From an uncultured Bacilli bacterium (GTDB taxonomy: Bacteria; Bacillota_I; Bacilli_A; RF39; UBA660), in contig CALVQZ010000067.1 of the NCBI GenBank assembly GCA_944358275.1, positions 1-5,674 on the forward strand: 5,674 nucleotides of DNA, read 5' to 3'. The notes below the pieces were generated by a model. It worked only from the letters and a program-made list of their open reading frames with translations. It was not told where the DNA came from and ran no database searches. Below, piece after piece: positions 1 to 5,666 of the stretch. Position numbers and translations under genes: made by a program. Numbering within the stretch: the first letter of the stretch is position 1; each line of letters opens with the position of its first letter.

Positions 1-45
1 ACCATAAAGCATACAAATATAATATTTAAACCAAATATTCACATA

Positions 46-76
46 GTAAAAAACACTACCCCATAGTAGTGTTTAC
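46..76 (-). terminator. Rho-independent terminator of the adhesin-sortase operon
   Basis: On the minus strand a perfect 9-bp stem (AAACACTAC, 74-66, pairing with GTAGTGTTT, 59-51) closes a 6-nt loop (TATGGG) and runs into a T tract made of the last three stem bases plus 50-48. The sortase stop codon (75-73) overlaps the ascending arm, so the transcript ends essentially at the stop. This is a textbook intrinsic terminator and marks the end of the two-gene surface operon. The remaining bases 1-45 are AT-rich and hold nothing I can assign. Confidence 0.9.
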
Positions 77-675
77 ACAAGTTCTGCTACTACAACATAT
101 CTTTTTGGAGCATCCCCAAGATACACAAATGGATAACAAGTTATAAGAGTTATTCTTGTATCATCACTATCTTCATACGGAATAGGATCATCCTTTTCAG
201 TATCATACACATCTATAACCTTATACTTCTCAATACTTGCACTAGTCTTAACCTCTATTACATCCCCCACACTTACATCCTTAAGAATACCAAAACAACC
301 ATCCCTATGACTCAACATTACACTATTACCACTCTCATTTAATATTGCACCATTAGATATCTTTATCGCACCAATCATCATATAATCTTCATCACTAGAA
401 TTATAAATTGCAACCTTTTTCCCATTCTCAAATGTAATTATTCCAATAGCAGCACTATAATCATCTTCCTTCTTATAAATAAGAGTATCCTCTTTAACAT
501 CATCAACTTTATCAGATACACTTACTATCTCATCATCAATTATATTCTCAACTATAAGAAGAGTTTCCTTAATATTTCTATCATACCTATATACAACATA
601 AGCACCATATAACATTACAATAAAAGAAAGCAACATTGCTACAACAAGTACAACATTTACTTTCTTTTTAAGCAT
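73..675 (-). CDS. srtD: Class D sortase (LPxTG-type transpeptidase)
   Basis: Membrane-anchored cysteine transpeptidase that cleaves a C-terminal sorting signal and attaches the surface protein to the cell wall. Residues 1-5 are Lys-rich and 7-29 form one transmembrane helix, leaving the enzyme outside the cell. Residues about 75-200 are the sortase beta-barrel with the full catalytic set: His123 in SHRD, Cys180 in TLITCYPF and Arg192 in APKRYVV. The TCYPF...APKRYVV ending and the 200-residue length suit class D rather than A, B or C. The ATG at 675 has AGGA at 687-684, 8 nt upstream and inside the adhesin coding region. The two genes overlap by 19 nt, so translation is probably coupled. The preceding thioester/CnaB adhesin is the obvious substrate. 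The class is assigned from motif style, so the srtD symbol is less certain than the sortase call. Confidence 0.93.
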   Translation of the reverse strand: MLKKKVNVVLVVAMLLSFIVMLYGAYVVYRYDRNIKETLLIVENIIDDEIVSVSDKVDDVKEDTLIYKKEDDYSAAIGIITFENGKKVAIYNSSDEDYMMIGAIKISNGAILNESGNSVMLSHRDGCFGILKDVSVGDVIEVKTSASIEKYKVIDVYDTEKDDPIPYEDSDDTRITLITCYPFVYLGDAPKRYVVVAELV

Positions 676-2696
676 AAATTATATCCTATATATATAAGTG
701 CAAAAGCAATTAAAGAAAAACTGCCAATTATAAATATACCATAATGATTTGATGCTGTATCGTGTATCTTTTGATTTCCTATTTCCAAATTAAATGTTTC
801 ATCCTTAACTATATCTACAACATATTTTTCTGTATTTAAAACATATCCAGAATTTGCCTCTATCTCTTTTACATAATACCTGCCCACTGGAAGATTTTCT
901 ATTACTTTTTCTTTTCCATCTGTTATAAACTCAAGATACAACTCTTTAAATTCTTCATCCAAATACACTCCTATCTTTGAACCCTTTAATAATTCCTTAG
1001 TATCAACATCTACTTTTCTTATTATTAAGCTTCCATTACACTCAGGATCTGATATTTTTTCATTTCCTATTTCCAAATTAAATGCTTCATTCTTAACTAT
1101 ATCTACAACATATTTTTCTTCATTTAAAGCATATCCAGGATTTGTCTCTATCTCTTTTACATAATACCTACCCACTGGAAGATTTTCTATAACTTTTTCT
1201 TTTCCATCTGTTATAAACTCAAGATACAACTCTTTAAATTCTTCATCTAAATACACTCCTATCTTTGAGCCCTTTAATAATTCCTTAGTATCAACATCTA
1301 CTTTCCTTATTATTAAACTACCCGTAGCAATTTTCTTATTCTCTATTTTTACAACACTCTTCTTACCATACTCAACATTTACTTTTATATTTTCTTCATT
1401 TAAAATGTGCTCATCATCAGTTTTAGTCTCAACAAGAACATACTCACCCTTATCTAAATTCTCTATGACTGCTACACCATCTTCATCAGTTACAATATCT
1501 TTCTTTATCAAATTATTTTCACTCACACTACCCTTATATAAATCAAAATATATACCCTTTAGCTTATTACCACAATCATCTATTTTTACTATTTTGATAC
1601 TACCTAAAGGATAATTTTTAACATCAATACATACATCTTTATTTTTAACAATCACCTTAATAACTTCATCATTTATTTTATATCCATCTTTAGCTTCCAC
1701 TTCTTTTATATACCATGTCCCATTTGGTATATTTTTAAACACAATTTTTCCATTTTCATCAGTTATTCCATCTATTACTTTTCCACTAAAATCACTAGTA
1801 TTAGATATATTAAATTTCACCTTAGATATCCCACTACCAGTTACACTATCTAATTTATTTATTGTAATTTTATGGCACTTATCTTTAATATCCACCTCTT
1901 TACTAGTAGAAATATTTATAGTACCACTAGGCATTCCAACTAAACTTTGAGAAGCATCCTTTCCTCCCTTTGGAAAAAAGAAATAAACATCTTTTGCGAT
2001 ATCTTGTTTTCCAGTTACTTTTACTTCAAACTTAGCATCATCTGGCACATTTTTTAGTAAAATTCCCTCTTCCAGCTCTATAACTTCTATACCATATTCT
2101 AACGAAATATCCTTATTAAAACTGTATTCTAAGTCATACACATTCTTTGTATCTACCTCTATCAAAACATACCTTATATCTTCTTCATAATAAGTAGATG
2201 ACACAATATCAATACTTGAAACCTCATCCTTAGCATTTACTTTTTCTAAAGACAAATAATAATCATAAAGTTTTTTTACATTTCCCCCTAGTCTAAAATT
2301 GACCTTATTAGCATAATGCCATATAGCAGCTTGTGCTGCTGCAACAGCATCTTTCTTAGTTAACCTAGGTTCATTTATAAAAGTCCTAATATCATCAATA
2401 CTAATAAATGGATAAGCATTTCTAACTATATTTCTTATATAACTAGCCGCATCCTCATCTAAATAACTTGCATCATTTAAATTAACAACTGAATAACTAT
2501 GATTATCTTTAACTGCAGTTACAAAATCAACGCAATAAGTCATAAAAATAGTGCCATCTTCACTAACAAGTTTCATTACAGCAGTATTATTTCTTTCGAC
2601 TTGATTTCCCCATAATTCAACACTATCAAATTTGTAATCAAACGATTCATTCGCTTTTACACTTGATGTTATACATAGTAATACTAAAATAGTCAA
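657..2696 (-). CDS. Thioester-domain (TQxA-type) CnaB repeat surface adhesin, sortase substrate
   Basis: Secreted wall-anchored adhesin. Numbering is from the TTG at 2696; the true start is probably the ATT at 2720, eight codons earlier. A signal peptide ends near VKA (13-15). Residues about 20-150 are a thioester domain: Cys55 in YCVD and Gln122 in AQAAIW are placed to form the internal Cys-Gln thioester used for covalent host or surface binding. Residues about 160-260 are a beta-rich linker domain. Four CnaB domains follow (about 274-361, 365-454, 459-546, 555-642), each with a candidate intramolecular isopeptide triad: K281/E332/N361, K371/E423/N453, K465/E515/N545, K561/E611/N641. The last two domains are near-identical. 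The C-terminus has IHDTA (644-648) in the sorting-signal position, a hydrophobic helix (about 653-674) and a basic tail ending KRK. There is no canonical LPxTG. The class D sortase immediately downstream is its likely anchoring enzyme. The ligand is unknown. Confidence 0.92.
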   Translation of the reverse strand: MTILVLLCITSSVKANESFDYKFDSVELWGNQVERNNTAVMKLVSEDGTIFMTYCVDFVTAVKDNHSYSVVNLNDASYLDEDAASYIRNIVRNAYPFISIDDIRTFINEPRLTKKDAVAAAQAAIWHYANKVNFRLGGNVKKLYDYYLSLEKVNAKDEVSSIDIVSSTYYEEDIRYVLIEVDTKNVYDLEYSFNKDISLEYGIEVIELEEGILLKNVPDDAKFEVKVTGKQDIAKDVYFFFPKGGKDASQSLVGMPSGTINISTSKEVDIKDKCHKITINKLDSVTGSGISKVKFNISNTSDFSGKVIDGITDENGKIVFKNIPNGTWYIKEVEAKDGYKINDEVIKVIVKNKDVCIDVKNYPLGSIKIVKIDDCGNKLKGIYFDLYKGSVSENNLIKKDIVTDEDGVAVIENLDKGEYVLVETKTDDEHILNEENIKVNVEYGKKSVVKIENKKIATGSLIIRKVDVDTKELLKGSKIGVYLDEEFKELYLEFITDGKEKVIENLPVGRYYVKEIETNPGYALNEEKYVVDIVKNEAFNLEIGNEKISDPECNGSLIIRKVDVDTKELLKGSKIGVYLDEEFKELYLEFITDGKEKVIENLPVGRYYVKEIEANSGYVLNTEKYVVDIVKDETFNLEIGNQKIHDTASNHYGIFIIGSFSLIAFALIYIGYNLCLKRK
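747..1322 (-). repeat. Tandem 288-bp direct repeat encoding CnaB domains 3 and 4
   Basis: Two adjacent in-frame units, 1322-1035 and 1034-747, each encode 96 residues beginning GSLIIRKVDVDTKELLKGSK. The first 56 residues of the two units are identical. Differences (by eye T/A, P/S, A/V, E/T, N/D, A/T, E/Q) begin only after the conserved YYVKEIE segment and become dense in the last 8 residues, next to the sorting signal. By eye about 15 substitutions separate the DNA copies over roughly 260 bp. This indicates a recent duplication or gene conversion and a site prone to unequal recombination. CnaB1 and CnaB2 are only distantly similar. Confidence 0.95.
753..767 (-). other. Degenerate sorting signal IHDTA of the adhesin
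   Basis: Codons 644-648 read I-H-D-T-A, followed by SNHYG and then the hydrophobic helix and KRK tail, which is exactly where LPxTG-type signals sit. Thr and the final Ala fit the LPxTA-like specificity known for some class D sortases, and Asp is acceptable at the variable position. Leu-Pro is replaced by Ile-His, so this is a relaxed motif or a decayed one. Assignment rests on position and on the adjacent sortase gene. Confidence 0.6.
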
Positions 2697-2717
2697 AAAA
2701 ATATTTTTTACAAGTTT

Positions 2718-2737
2718 AATATAAATTACTCTCCTTT
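2718..2737 (-). promoter_or_regulatory. Adhesin ribosome binding site and probable ATT start codon
   Basis: The only good Shine-Dalgarno sequence near the adhesin start is AAGGAG(AG) at 2736-2729. It is 34 nt from the TTG at 2696, too far, but 10 nt (from AAGGAG) from an in-frame ATT at 2720-2718. Starting there gives MKLVKNIFLTILVLLCITSS followed by VKA-NES. This is a complete signal peptide with two N-terminal lysines, which the TTG start lacks. No ATG, GTG or other TTG lies in frame between. AUU initiation is known but rare (for example infC of E. coli). A base change or sequencing error from ATG is the alternative. Confidence 0.65.
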
Positions 2738-2749
2738 CATAAAACTTCC

Positions 2750-2755
2750 ATTATA
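2750..2755 (-). promoter_or_regulatory. Possible -10 element of the adhesin-sortase operon
   Basis: TATAAT reads on the minus strand at 2755-2750, about 13 nt before the adhesin Shine-Dalgarno, and just after the upstream abi transcript is terminated at 2868-2892, so a promoter is needed here. At the expected distance the -35 position is a T run with poor match to TTGACA, and there is no TG extension. In such AT-rich DNA a lone TATAAT is weak evidence. The rest of the 2697-2867 spacer shows no convincing structure. Confidence 0.35.
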
Positions 2756-2867
2756 TTTTATGACAAATGCAAAAAAATAAATACTGAAAAATTACTATTT
2801 CAACATTCAAATTATTACTAATAAAAAGAAATTTTGACACTATTTTATTCTAAACTCCAAATAATAT

Positions 2868-2892
2868 AAAAAGAAGACACAAAATCTTCTTA
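2868..2892 (-). terminator. Rho-independent terminator after the abi gene
   Basis: On the minus strand AAGAAGA (2891-2885) pairs with TCTTCTT (2877-2871) across a 7-nt loop, followed by TTTATATT. As at the end of the sortase gene, the stop codon (2892-2890) is part of the ascending arm. The stem is short and A/T-rich, so the strength is moderate. It separates the abi unit from the adhesin operon. Confidence 0.75.
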
Positions 2893-3822
2893 TATTTCTG
2901 AAATATCTCTCCAATTACTTGGAAACCCAATTTTATCTAAAATATTTTCTAAAGAAATACTATCAACTTTACCATCTAATGCATCTATTTCATAACTTAA
3001 TTCGTATATAAGTAATCTAAAATCATCAACGCTAAGCATATATTTAAACATAATAACTAAAGAATACAAATCATTCTTTCCATATATATACTCATCATCA
3101 GCCATAGGAATATTTAACATTTTATGATACTTATTATTAGGTATACCCCTTTGAGTTTTATGATCATATAATATGTCTTCATGAGCACATAGATTTCTAT
3201 AATTTGCCATTATTGGTAAAAATATACTTAATTCCTCCTCTTCGATATTATAATATCTTGCAATTTGCTTTTTATCTTCATATTTCAATATCATATAAAG
3301 TTCACTAACAATACCAAAAGAAAGAACCTTCACTAAAATCCACATAGGAATATATCCATAATTAGTCAAATAATGAAGTGTAGCAGTATGTTGTTTAGCA
3401 TTCACTCTTATTTGCCTTTTCATCTTATTTATTACATCAGTTACTTGTCTACGCTTAGCTATATCCGTTGTAAAGTTTGATAATTTTAAATAATCTTTTT
3501 CTTTATACCCATATCTACTAGACAAATGATAACTAAATATAGATTTCAAATTATTCTCAACAATCAAAAGAAATTTAAACATAATATTTCTAAGATTTCT
3601 ATCAAAATTAAATAATGCATAAAGTTCATCAAAAGTAGCACCATCAATGAATCTTCTATTACTAGAACTTTGCATAAATATATGCCTATATCCATTTATA
3701 AAAAAATAGTTTTCTCTAAGCAAAATTTTTTTAGTTTTTTCTTCATCATTTATAGTTAGTCCTTTATCTTTTAAAATCTCAACTTGTTCATCTATCGTTT
3801 TAAATTGTTTTACTCGTCCCAT
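2890..3822 (-). CDS. Abi_2-family (AbiD/AbiF-type) abortive-infection HEPN protein
   Basis: Predicted cytoplasmic HEPN ribonuclease of the Abi_2 family, whose members act in phage abortive infection or as toxins. Family landmarks in order: an N-terminal segment with YFFINGYR (39-46), the helix FDRNLRNIMFKFLLIVENNL (73-92), the HY...GYIPMWILVKVLSFG core (150-170), the HEPN R-x4-H motif R209-NLCA-H214, and the C-terminal FPSNWRDI (300-307) resembling the family's usual FPxxW ending. At 310 residues it looks full length, and there is no membrane segment. The ATG at 3822 has AGGTGG at 3835-3830, 7 nt upstream. It lies 69 nt downstream of a broken dinD and next to an apparent insertion boundary, as expected for an accessory defence gene. 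The RNA target, any inhibitor and the trigger cannot be read from the sequence. Confidence 0.9.
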   Translation of the reverse strand: MGRVKQFKTIDEQVEILKDKGLTINDEEKTKKILLRENYFFINGYRHIFMQSSSNRRFIDGATFDELYALFNFDRNLRNIMFKFLLIVENNLKSIFSYHLSSRYGYKEKDYLKLSNFTTDIAKRRQVTDVINKMKRQIRVNAKQHTATLHYLTNYGYIPMWILVKVLSFGIVSELYMILKYEDKKQIARYYNIEEEELSIFLPIMANYRNLCAHEDILYDHKTQRGIPNNKYHKMLNIPMADDEYIYGKNDLYSLVIMFKYMLSVDDFRLLIYELSYEIDALDGKVDSISLENILDKIGFPSNWRDISEI

Positions 3823-3848
3823 ATTATTTCCACCTATTATAAGTATAG

Positions 3849-3891
3849 CATAACTAATTAAATATTTCTACTAACAAGATAAAACTATTAC
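3849..3891 (-). repeat. Partial duplicate of the amidase 3' end (distal copy)
   Basis: This stretch repeats the last codons, stop and first post-stop bases of the amidase gene (5008-5052). Positions 3849-3870 match 5008-5029 at 21 of 22 bases. The match then continues through the shared GATAAAACT...TTAC block with one substitution, a 3-base gap and a 1-base gap. It begins at the dinD pseudogene stop codon and lies 27 nt before the abi start. Its reading frame is dead. Together with the intact copy it brackets the dinD block, like the attL/attR arrangement or duplication scar left when DNA inserts at a gene's 3' end. Confidence 0.8.
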
Positions 3892-4732
3892 TAATGTATA
3901 TCAATCATATCTAATTTTGATTGTTCTTCTTTTAATTTTTCTAATTCTTTTAATGATCTTTTAGGTGTTGGTAATTCCTCTGGCATTGTTCCTCCAGCTT
4001 CTTTAATAGCATTTCTAACAATCTTGCCTACTTGATTATGAGTATCACAAGCATACTTTTCAGTAAAGATATTATCTCTTTTTAATTTTTATTCTGTTTG
4101 CGAAATTCTAAATAAATTTGCAATTAATTCATCACTTCCCATATTATCTAAAATATCTTCTCTATATCTTAAACCTTTTCTTCTTGCTATATCATTAGCT
4201 GTTTCTCCATTATATAAACCCTTATATCCAGCATTATAAAATTTATCAAAATTTTTAACTCCTGCTTTTTTAGCTATTTGATTTAACGAATAGTTTCCTT
4301 TTTTAGTTAAACTTCTTTGATAAAATCTTTTTTCATCTTCAGTTAAAAGACCATATTCTTTTTCTGTTAATTCTTGTCTTCTTGTTTGTACTGCAAAATA
4401 AGTTTGTCCTAACGCAACTACTTCTTTTCTTGGATCAGAATTTTGAACTATTAAATAACAAGCATACCTTGATAATTTATATCATTAACTTTTCTTGTTG
4501 CTCCTTTTGCTAGTTTTATCATTTTGTCTGCGCCGACAAAATGATCCTTTATATCATTATTACTATTCTCACATGCAAGTTTTGCTTTTTCAATAACTCC
4601 TTCAAATTTTCGCCATTCTTTATACTCTAACGGTTTTTGCAACTCTCTAGCTAACCAATATTCATCACCATATTCATCAATATGTTTAATACTTTCAAAT
4701 GTTATTTCACTATATTTTTTAATTTGATTCAT
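3891..4732 (-). pseudogene. dinD: dinD (DNA-damage-inducible protein D) with frameshift and nonsense mutation
   Basis: The first frame (ATG 4732, GGAGG at 4743-4739) encodes FESIKHIDEYGDEYWLAREL, then LEYKEWRKFEGVIEKAKLAC and DHFVGADKMIKLAKGATRKVNDI, the N-terminal half of DinD. It then shifts and stops at 4451. Adding one T to the T run at 4476-4478 restores the family sequence: LSRYACYLIVQNSDPRKEVV, ALGQTYFAVQTRRQELTEKE, KKGNYSLNQIAKKAGVKNFD and GLYNGETANDIARRKGLRYR. A second lesion, TAA at 4091-4089 where GAA or similar is expected, interrupts RISQTE-KLKRDNI. The frame then stays open through NQVGKIVRNAIKEAGGTMPE to the TAG at 3893-3891. The repaired product would be about 280 residues, close to normal DinD length. 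DinD is an SOS-induced protein in E. coli with a poorly defined role in the damage response. Two independent lesions argue for a pseudogene, though the N-terminal 93-residue fragment could still be made. Confidence 0.9.
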
Positions 4733-4751
4733 TCATAACCTCCTATAAATC

Positions 4752-4915
4752 TTATTTATTTTTTAGTTAATCACACTTCCTCGTTTGTACTACAAAATAA
4801 ATTTACACTAATATAACAACTTTTTTAAAACAATTTTTTTACAATTAAACAACAAGCATATCTTATATTATTATAATTACTTTTTCTTTTTTATTATTCA
4901 ATCTATTTTACTCAC
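4752..4915 (-). pseudogene. Decayed internal fragment of a second dinD copy
   Basis: The spacer upstream of the dinD pseudogene is itself dinD-derived. 4783-4804 matches 4384-4405 at 20 of 22 bases (the QTYFAVQT region). 4845-4864 matches 4451-4470 at 18 of 20 (the RYACYLI region). The two blocks are colinear, 62 nt apart here against 67 in the better copy. Weaker similarity continues to about 4892-4915 (the TRKVND region) and down to about 4752, beside the next copy's ribosome binding site. All frames are broken by stops and small deletions, and the N-terminal and C-terminal parts are missing. This is an older relic of a tandem or replaced dinD. Confidence 0.8.
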
Positions 4916-4923
4916 TTGCTGCA

Positions 4924-4952
4924 ATTATATTAAACATATGTTCTAATTGCAA
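4924..4952 (-). promoter_or_regulatory. Sigma-A-type promoter upstream of the dinD block
   Basis: On the minus strand TTGCAA (4952-4947) and a consensus TATAAT (4929-4924) are separated by exactly 17 nt, with predicted initiation near 4917 and transcription toward dinD and abi. The elements lie within the arms of an 8-bp inverted repeat (TGCAATTA/TAATTGCA, 4920-4927 and 4944-4951). Its first downstream sequence is the dinD relic, so it is probably the original dinD promoter. No clear terminator separates it from the abi gene. Confidence 0.65.
4931..4944 (-). promoter_or_regulatory. LexA (SOS) box between -35 and -10
   Basis: The minus strand reads AGAACATATGTTTA. The inner GAAC-ATAT-GTTT matches the Gram-positive LexA (DinR) consensus CGAAC-RNRY-GTTYG at every defined core position. 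Only the outermost C and G are replaced by A. It sits in the promoter spacer, where a bound repressor would block RNA polymerase. Its position in front of dinD remains supports it independently, because dinD is a LexA-regulated gene in E. coli. Confidence 0.7.
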
Positions 4953-5007
4953 TGTTTTTATAAATTTTTTTTAATTTTTTTATGCTCATAGTAACATATT
5001 AAATTAT

Positions 5008-5052
5008 CATAGCTAATTAAATATTTCTATTAAACAGTTAGATAAAACTCTT
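5008..5052 (-). repeat. Amidase 3'-end repeat (intact copy)
   Basis: This segment covers the last amidase codons (VLSNCLIEIFN), its stop at 5015-5013 and five following bases, and is duplicated imperfectly at 3849-3891, about 1.16 kb away in the same orientation. The dinD promoter, relic and pseudogene lie between the copies. This copy keeps the amidase frame open, so it is the functional end of the gene. Confidence 0.8.
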
Positions 5053-5666
5053 ACCACCTTATCTTGATACCAGTTTTGTCTTAATAAATATCTTTCATTA
5101 GGATTAGATATAAATCCTAGTTCTAATAATAAGCCTGGTTTTTTTATATTTTTGTACATATACAAATTGCTTATTTCTTTTATAGTTCTATTACTATTTA
5201 AATTTTTATTAAAAGCATCCTGAAAAATCTTTGCAAGTTCCACATTTTCTTCATTTATATCATCATAGAACGCTTGTGCGCCTTTCCAACTTGTATTTGA
5301 AGATGCATTTAAATGAAGTGATAAGTAAATATCCGCACTACTTTCATTTATCATCTTTGCCCTATTACCTAAATCACTTCTTTTTCTAAGATAAGCATTA
5401 GGAGTAGACAAATCATAATCACCATCTCTTGTTAAATATACAACTGCACCCAACTTTTCTAAGCTATCTCTTAATTTTAAAGTAATAGATAAATTTATAT
5501 CTTCTTCATATATATCTTTATAATATGCACCAGGGTCCACTCCCCCATGCCCTGCATCTAAATATATAACCCTACCTAATAATGGCACTTCTTTTATAAA
5601 AGCATCTACTCTATCAAATACACAAACTAAAACAATAAAAATTAAAAACATCTTAAATTTATACAT
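5013..5666 (-). CDS. cwlD: N-acetylmuramoyl-L-alanine amidase, Amidase_3 family (CwlD-like)
   Basis: Zinc amidase that cuts the bond between N-acetylmuramic acid and L-alanine in peptidoglycan. In spore-formers CwlD works with other proteins to make muramic-delta-lactam in the spore cortex. Residues 4-17 form a hydrophobic signal or anchor helix, and the catalytic domain fills 33-215. Zinc ligands are visible as His40 in LDAGHGG, Glu54 in YEEDINL and His118 in SLHLNA. The catalytic Glu is E182 in LLLELGFISN. At 217 residues, with a single short domain and no wall-binding repeats, it resembles CwlD, but other single-domain Amidase_3 enzymes look alike and sporulation is not shown here. The ATG at 5666 is preceded by a weak GAAAGA 8 nt from the window edge, so an earlier in-frame start is not excluded. 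No clear terminator follows, so read-through toward dinD is possible. The 3' end is duplicated at 3849-3891. Confidence 0.92.
   Translation of the reverse strand: MYKFKMFLIFIVLVCVFDRVDAFIKEVPLLGRVIYLDAGHGGVDPGAYYKDIYEEDINLSITLKLRDSLEKLGAVVYLTRDGDYDLSTPNAYLRKRSDLGNRAKMINESSADIYLSLHLNASSNTSWKGAQAFYDDINEENVELAKIFQDAFNKNLNSNRTIKEISNLYMYKNIKKPGLLLELGFISNPNERYLLRQNWYQDKVVRVLSNCLIEIFN

Noticed and set aside
21..39. Short inverted repeat AATATTT/AAATATT at the left end
   Set aside because: It is made only of A/T pairs with a 5-nt loop and lies beyond a strong terminator; such pairs are common by chance in this composition.
1405..1614. Plus-strand open frame of 69 codons inside the adhesin gene
   Set aside because: It is antisense to a CnaB-coding region, low in complexity, lacks a ribosome binding site and resembles no protein family; a shadow of the real gene.
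2726..2740. Four-codon upstream ORF (M-K-G-E-stop) overlapping the adhesin ribosome binding site
   Set aside because: It has no ribosome binding site of its own and consists mostly of the AAGGAGAG signal; most likely coincidence.
3836..3847. TATAAT and TATACT just upstream of the abi ribosome binding site, as an abi promoter
   Set aside because: Initiation from either would start within or just before the ribosome binding site, leaving no usable leader, and no -35 lies at the right distance. In AT-rich DNA such hexamers are expected by chance.
4476..4483. Programmed ribosomal frameshift to make full-length DinD
   Set aside because: There is no clear slippery heptamer, and an independent in-frame stop at 4089-4091 would still truncate the product.
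4451..4732. Treating the 93-codon open frame as a complete small KilA/Bro-like gene
   Set aside because: Sequence after its stop continues DinD in another frame for almost 200 codons, so it is the N-terminal part of a frameshifted dinD.
4920..4951. Inverted repeat TGCAATTA/TAATTGCA read as a terminator for the amidase
   Set aside because: On the amidase strand it is not followed by a T tract, the 16-nt loop is long, and its arms coincide with the -35 and -10 elements of a better-supported promoter.
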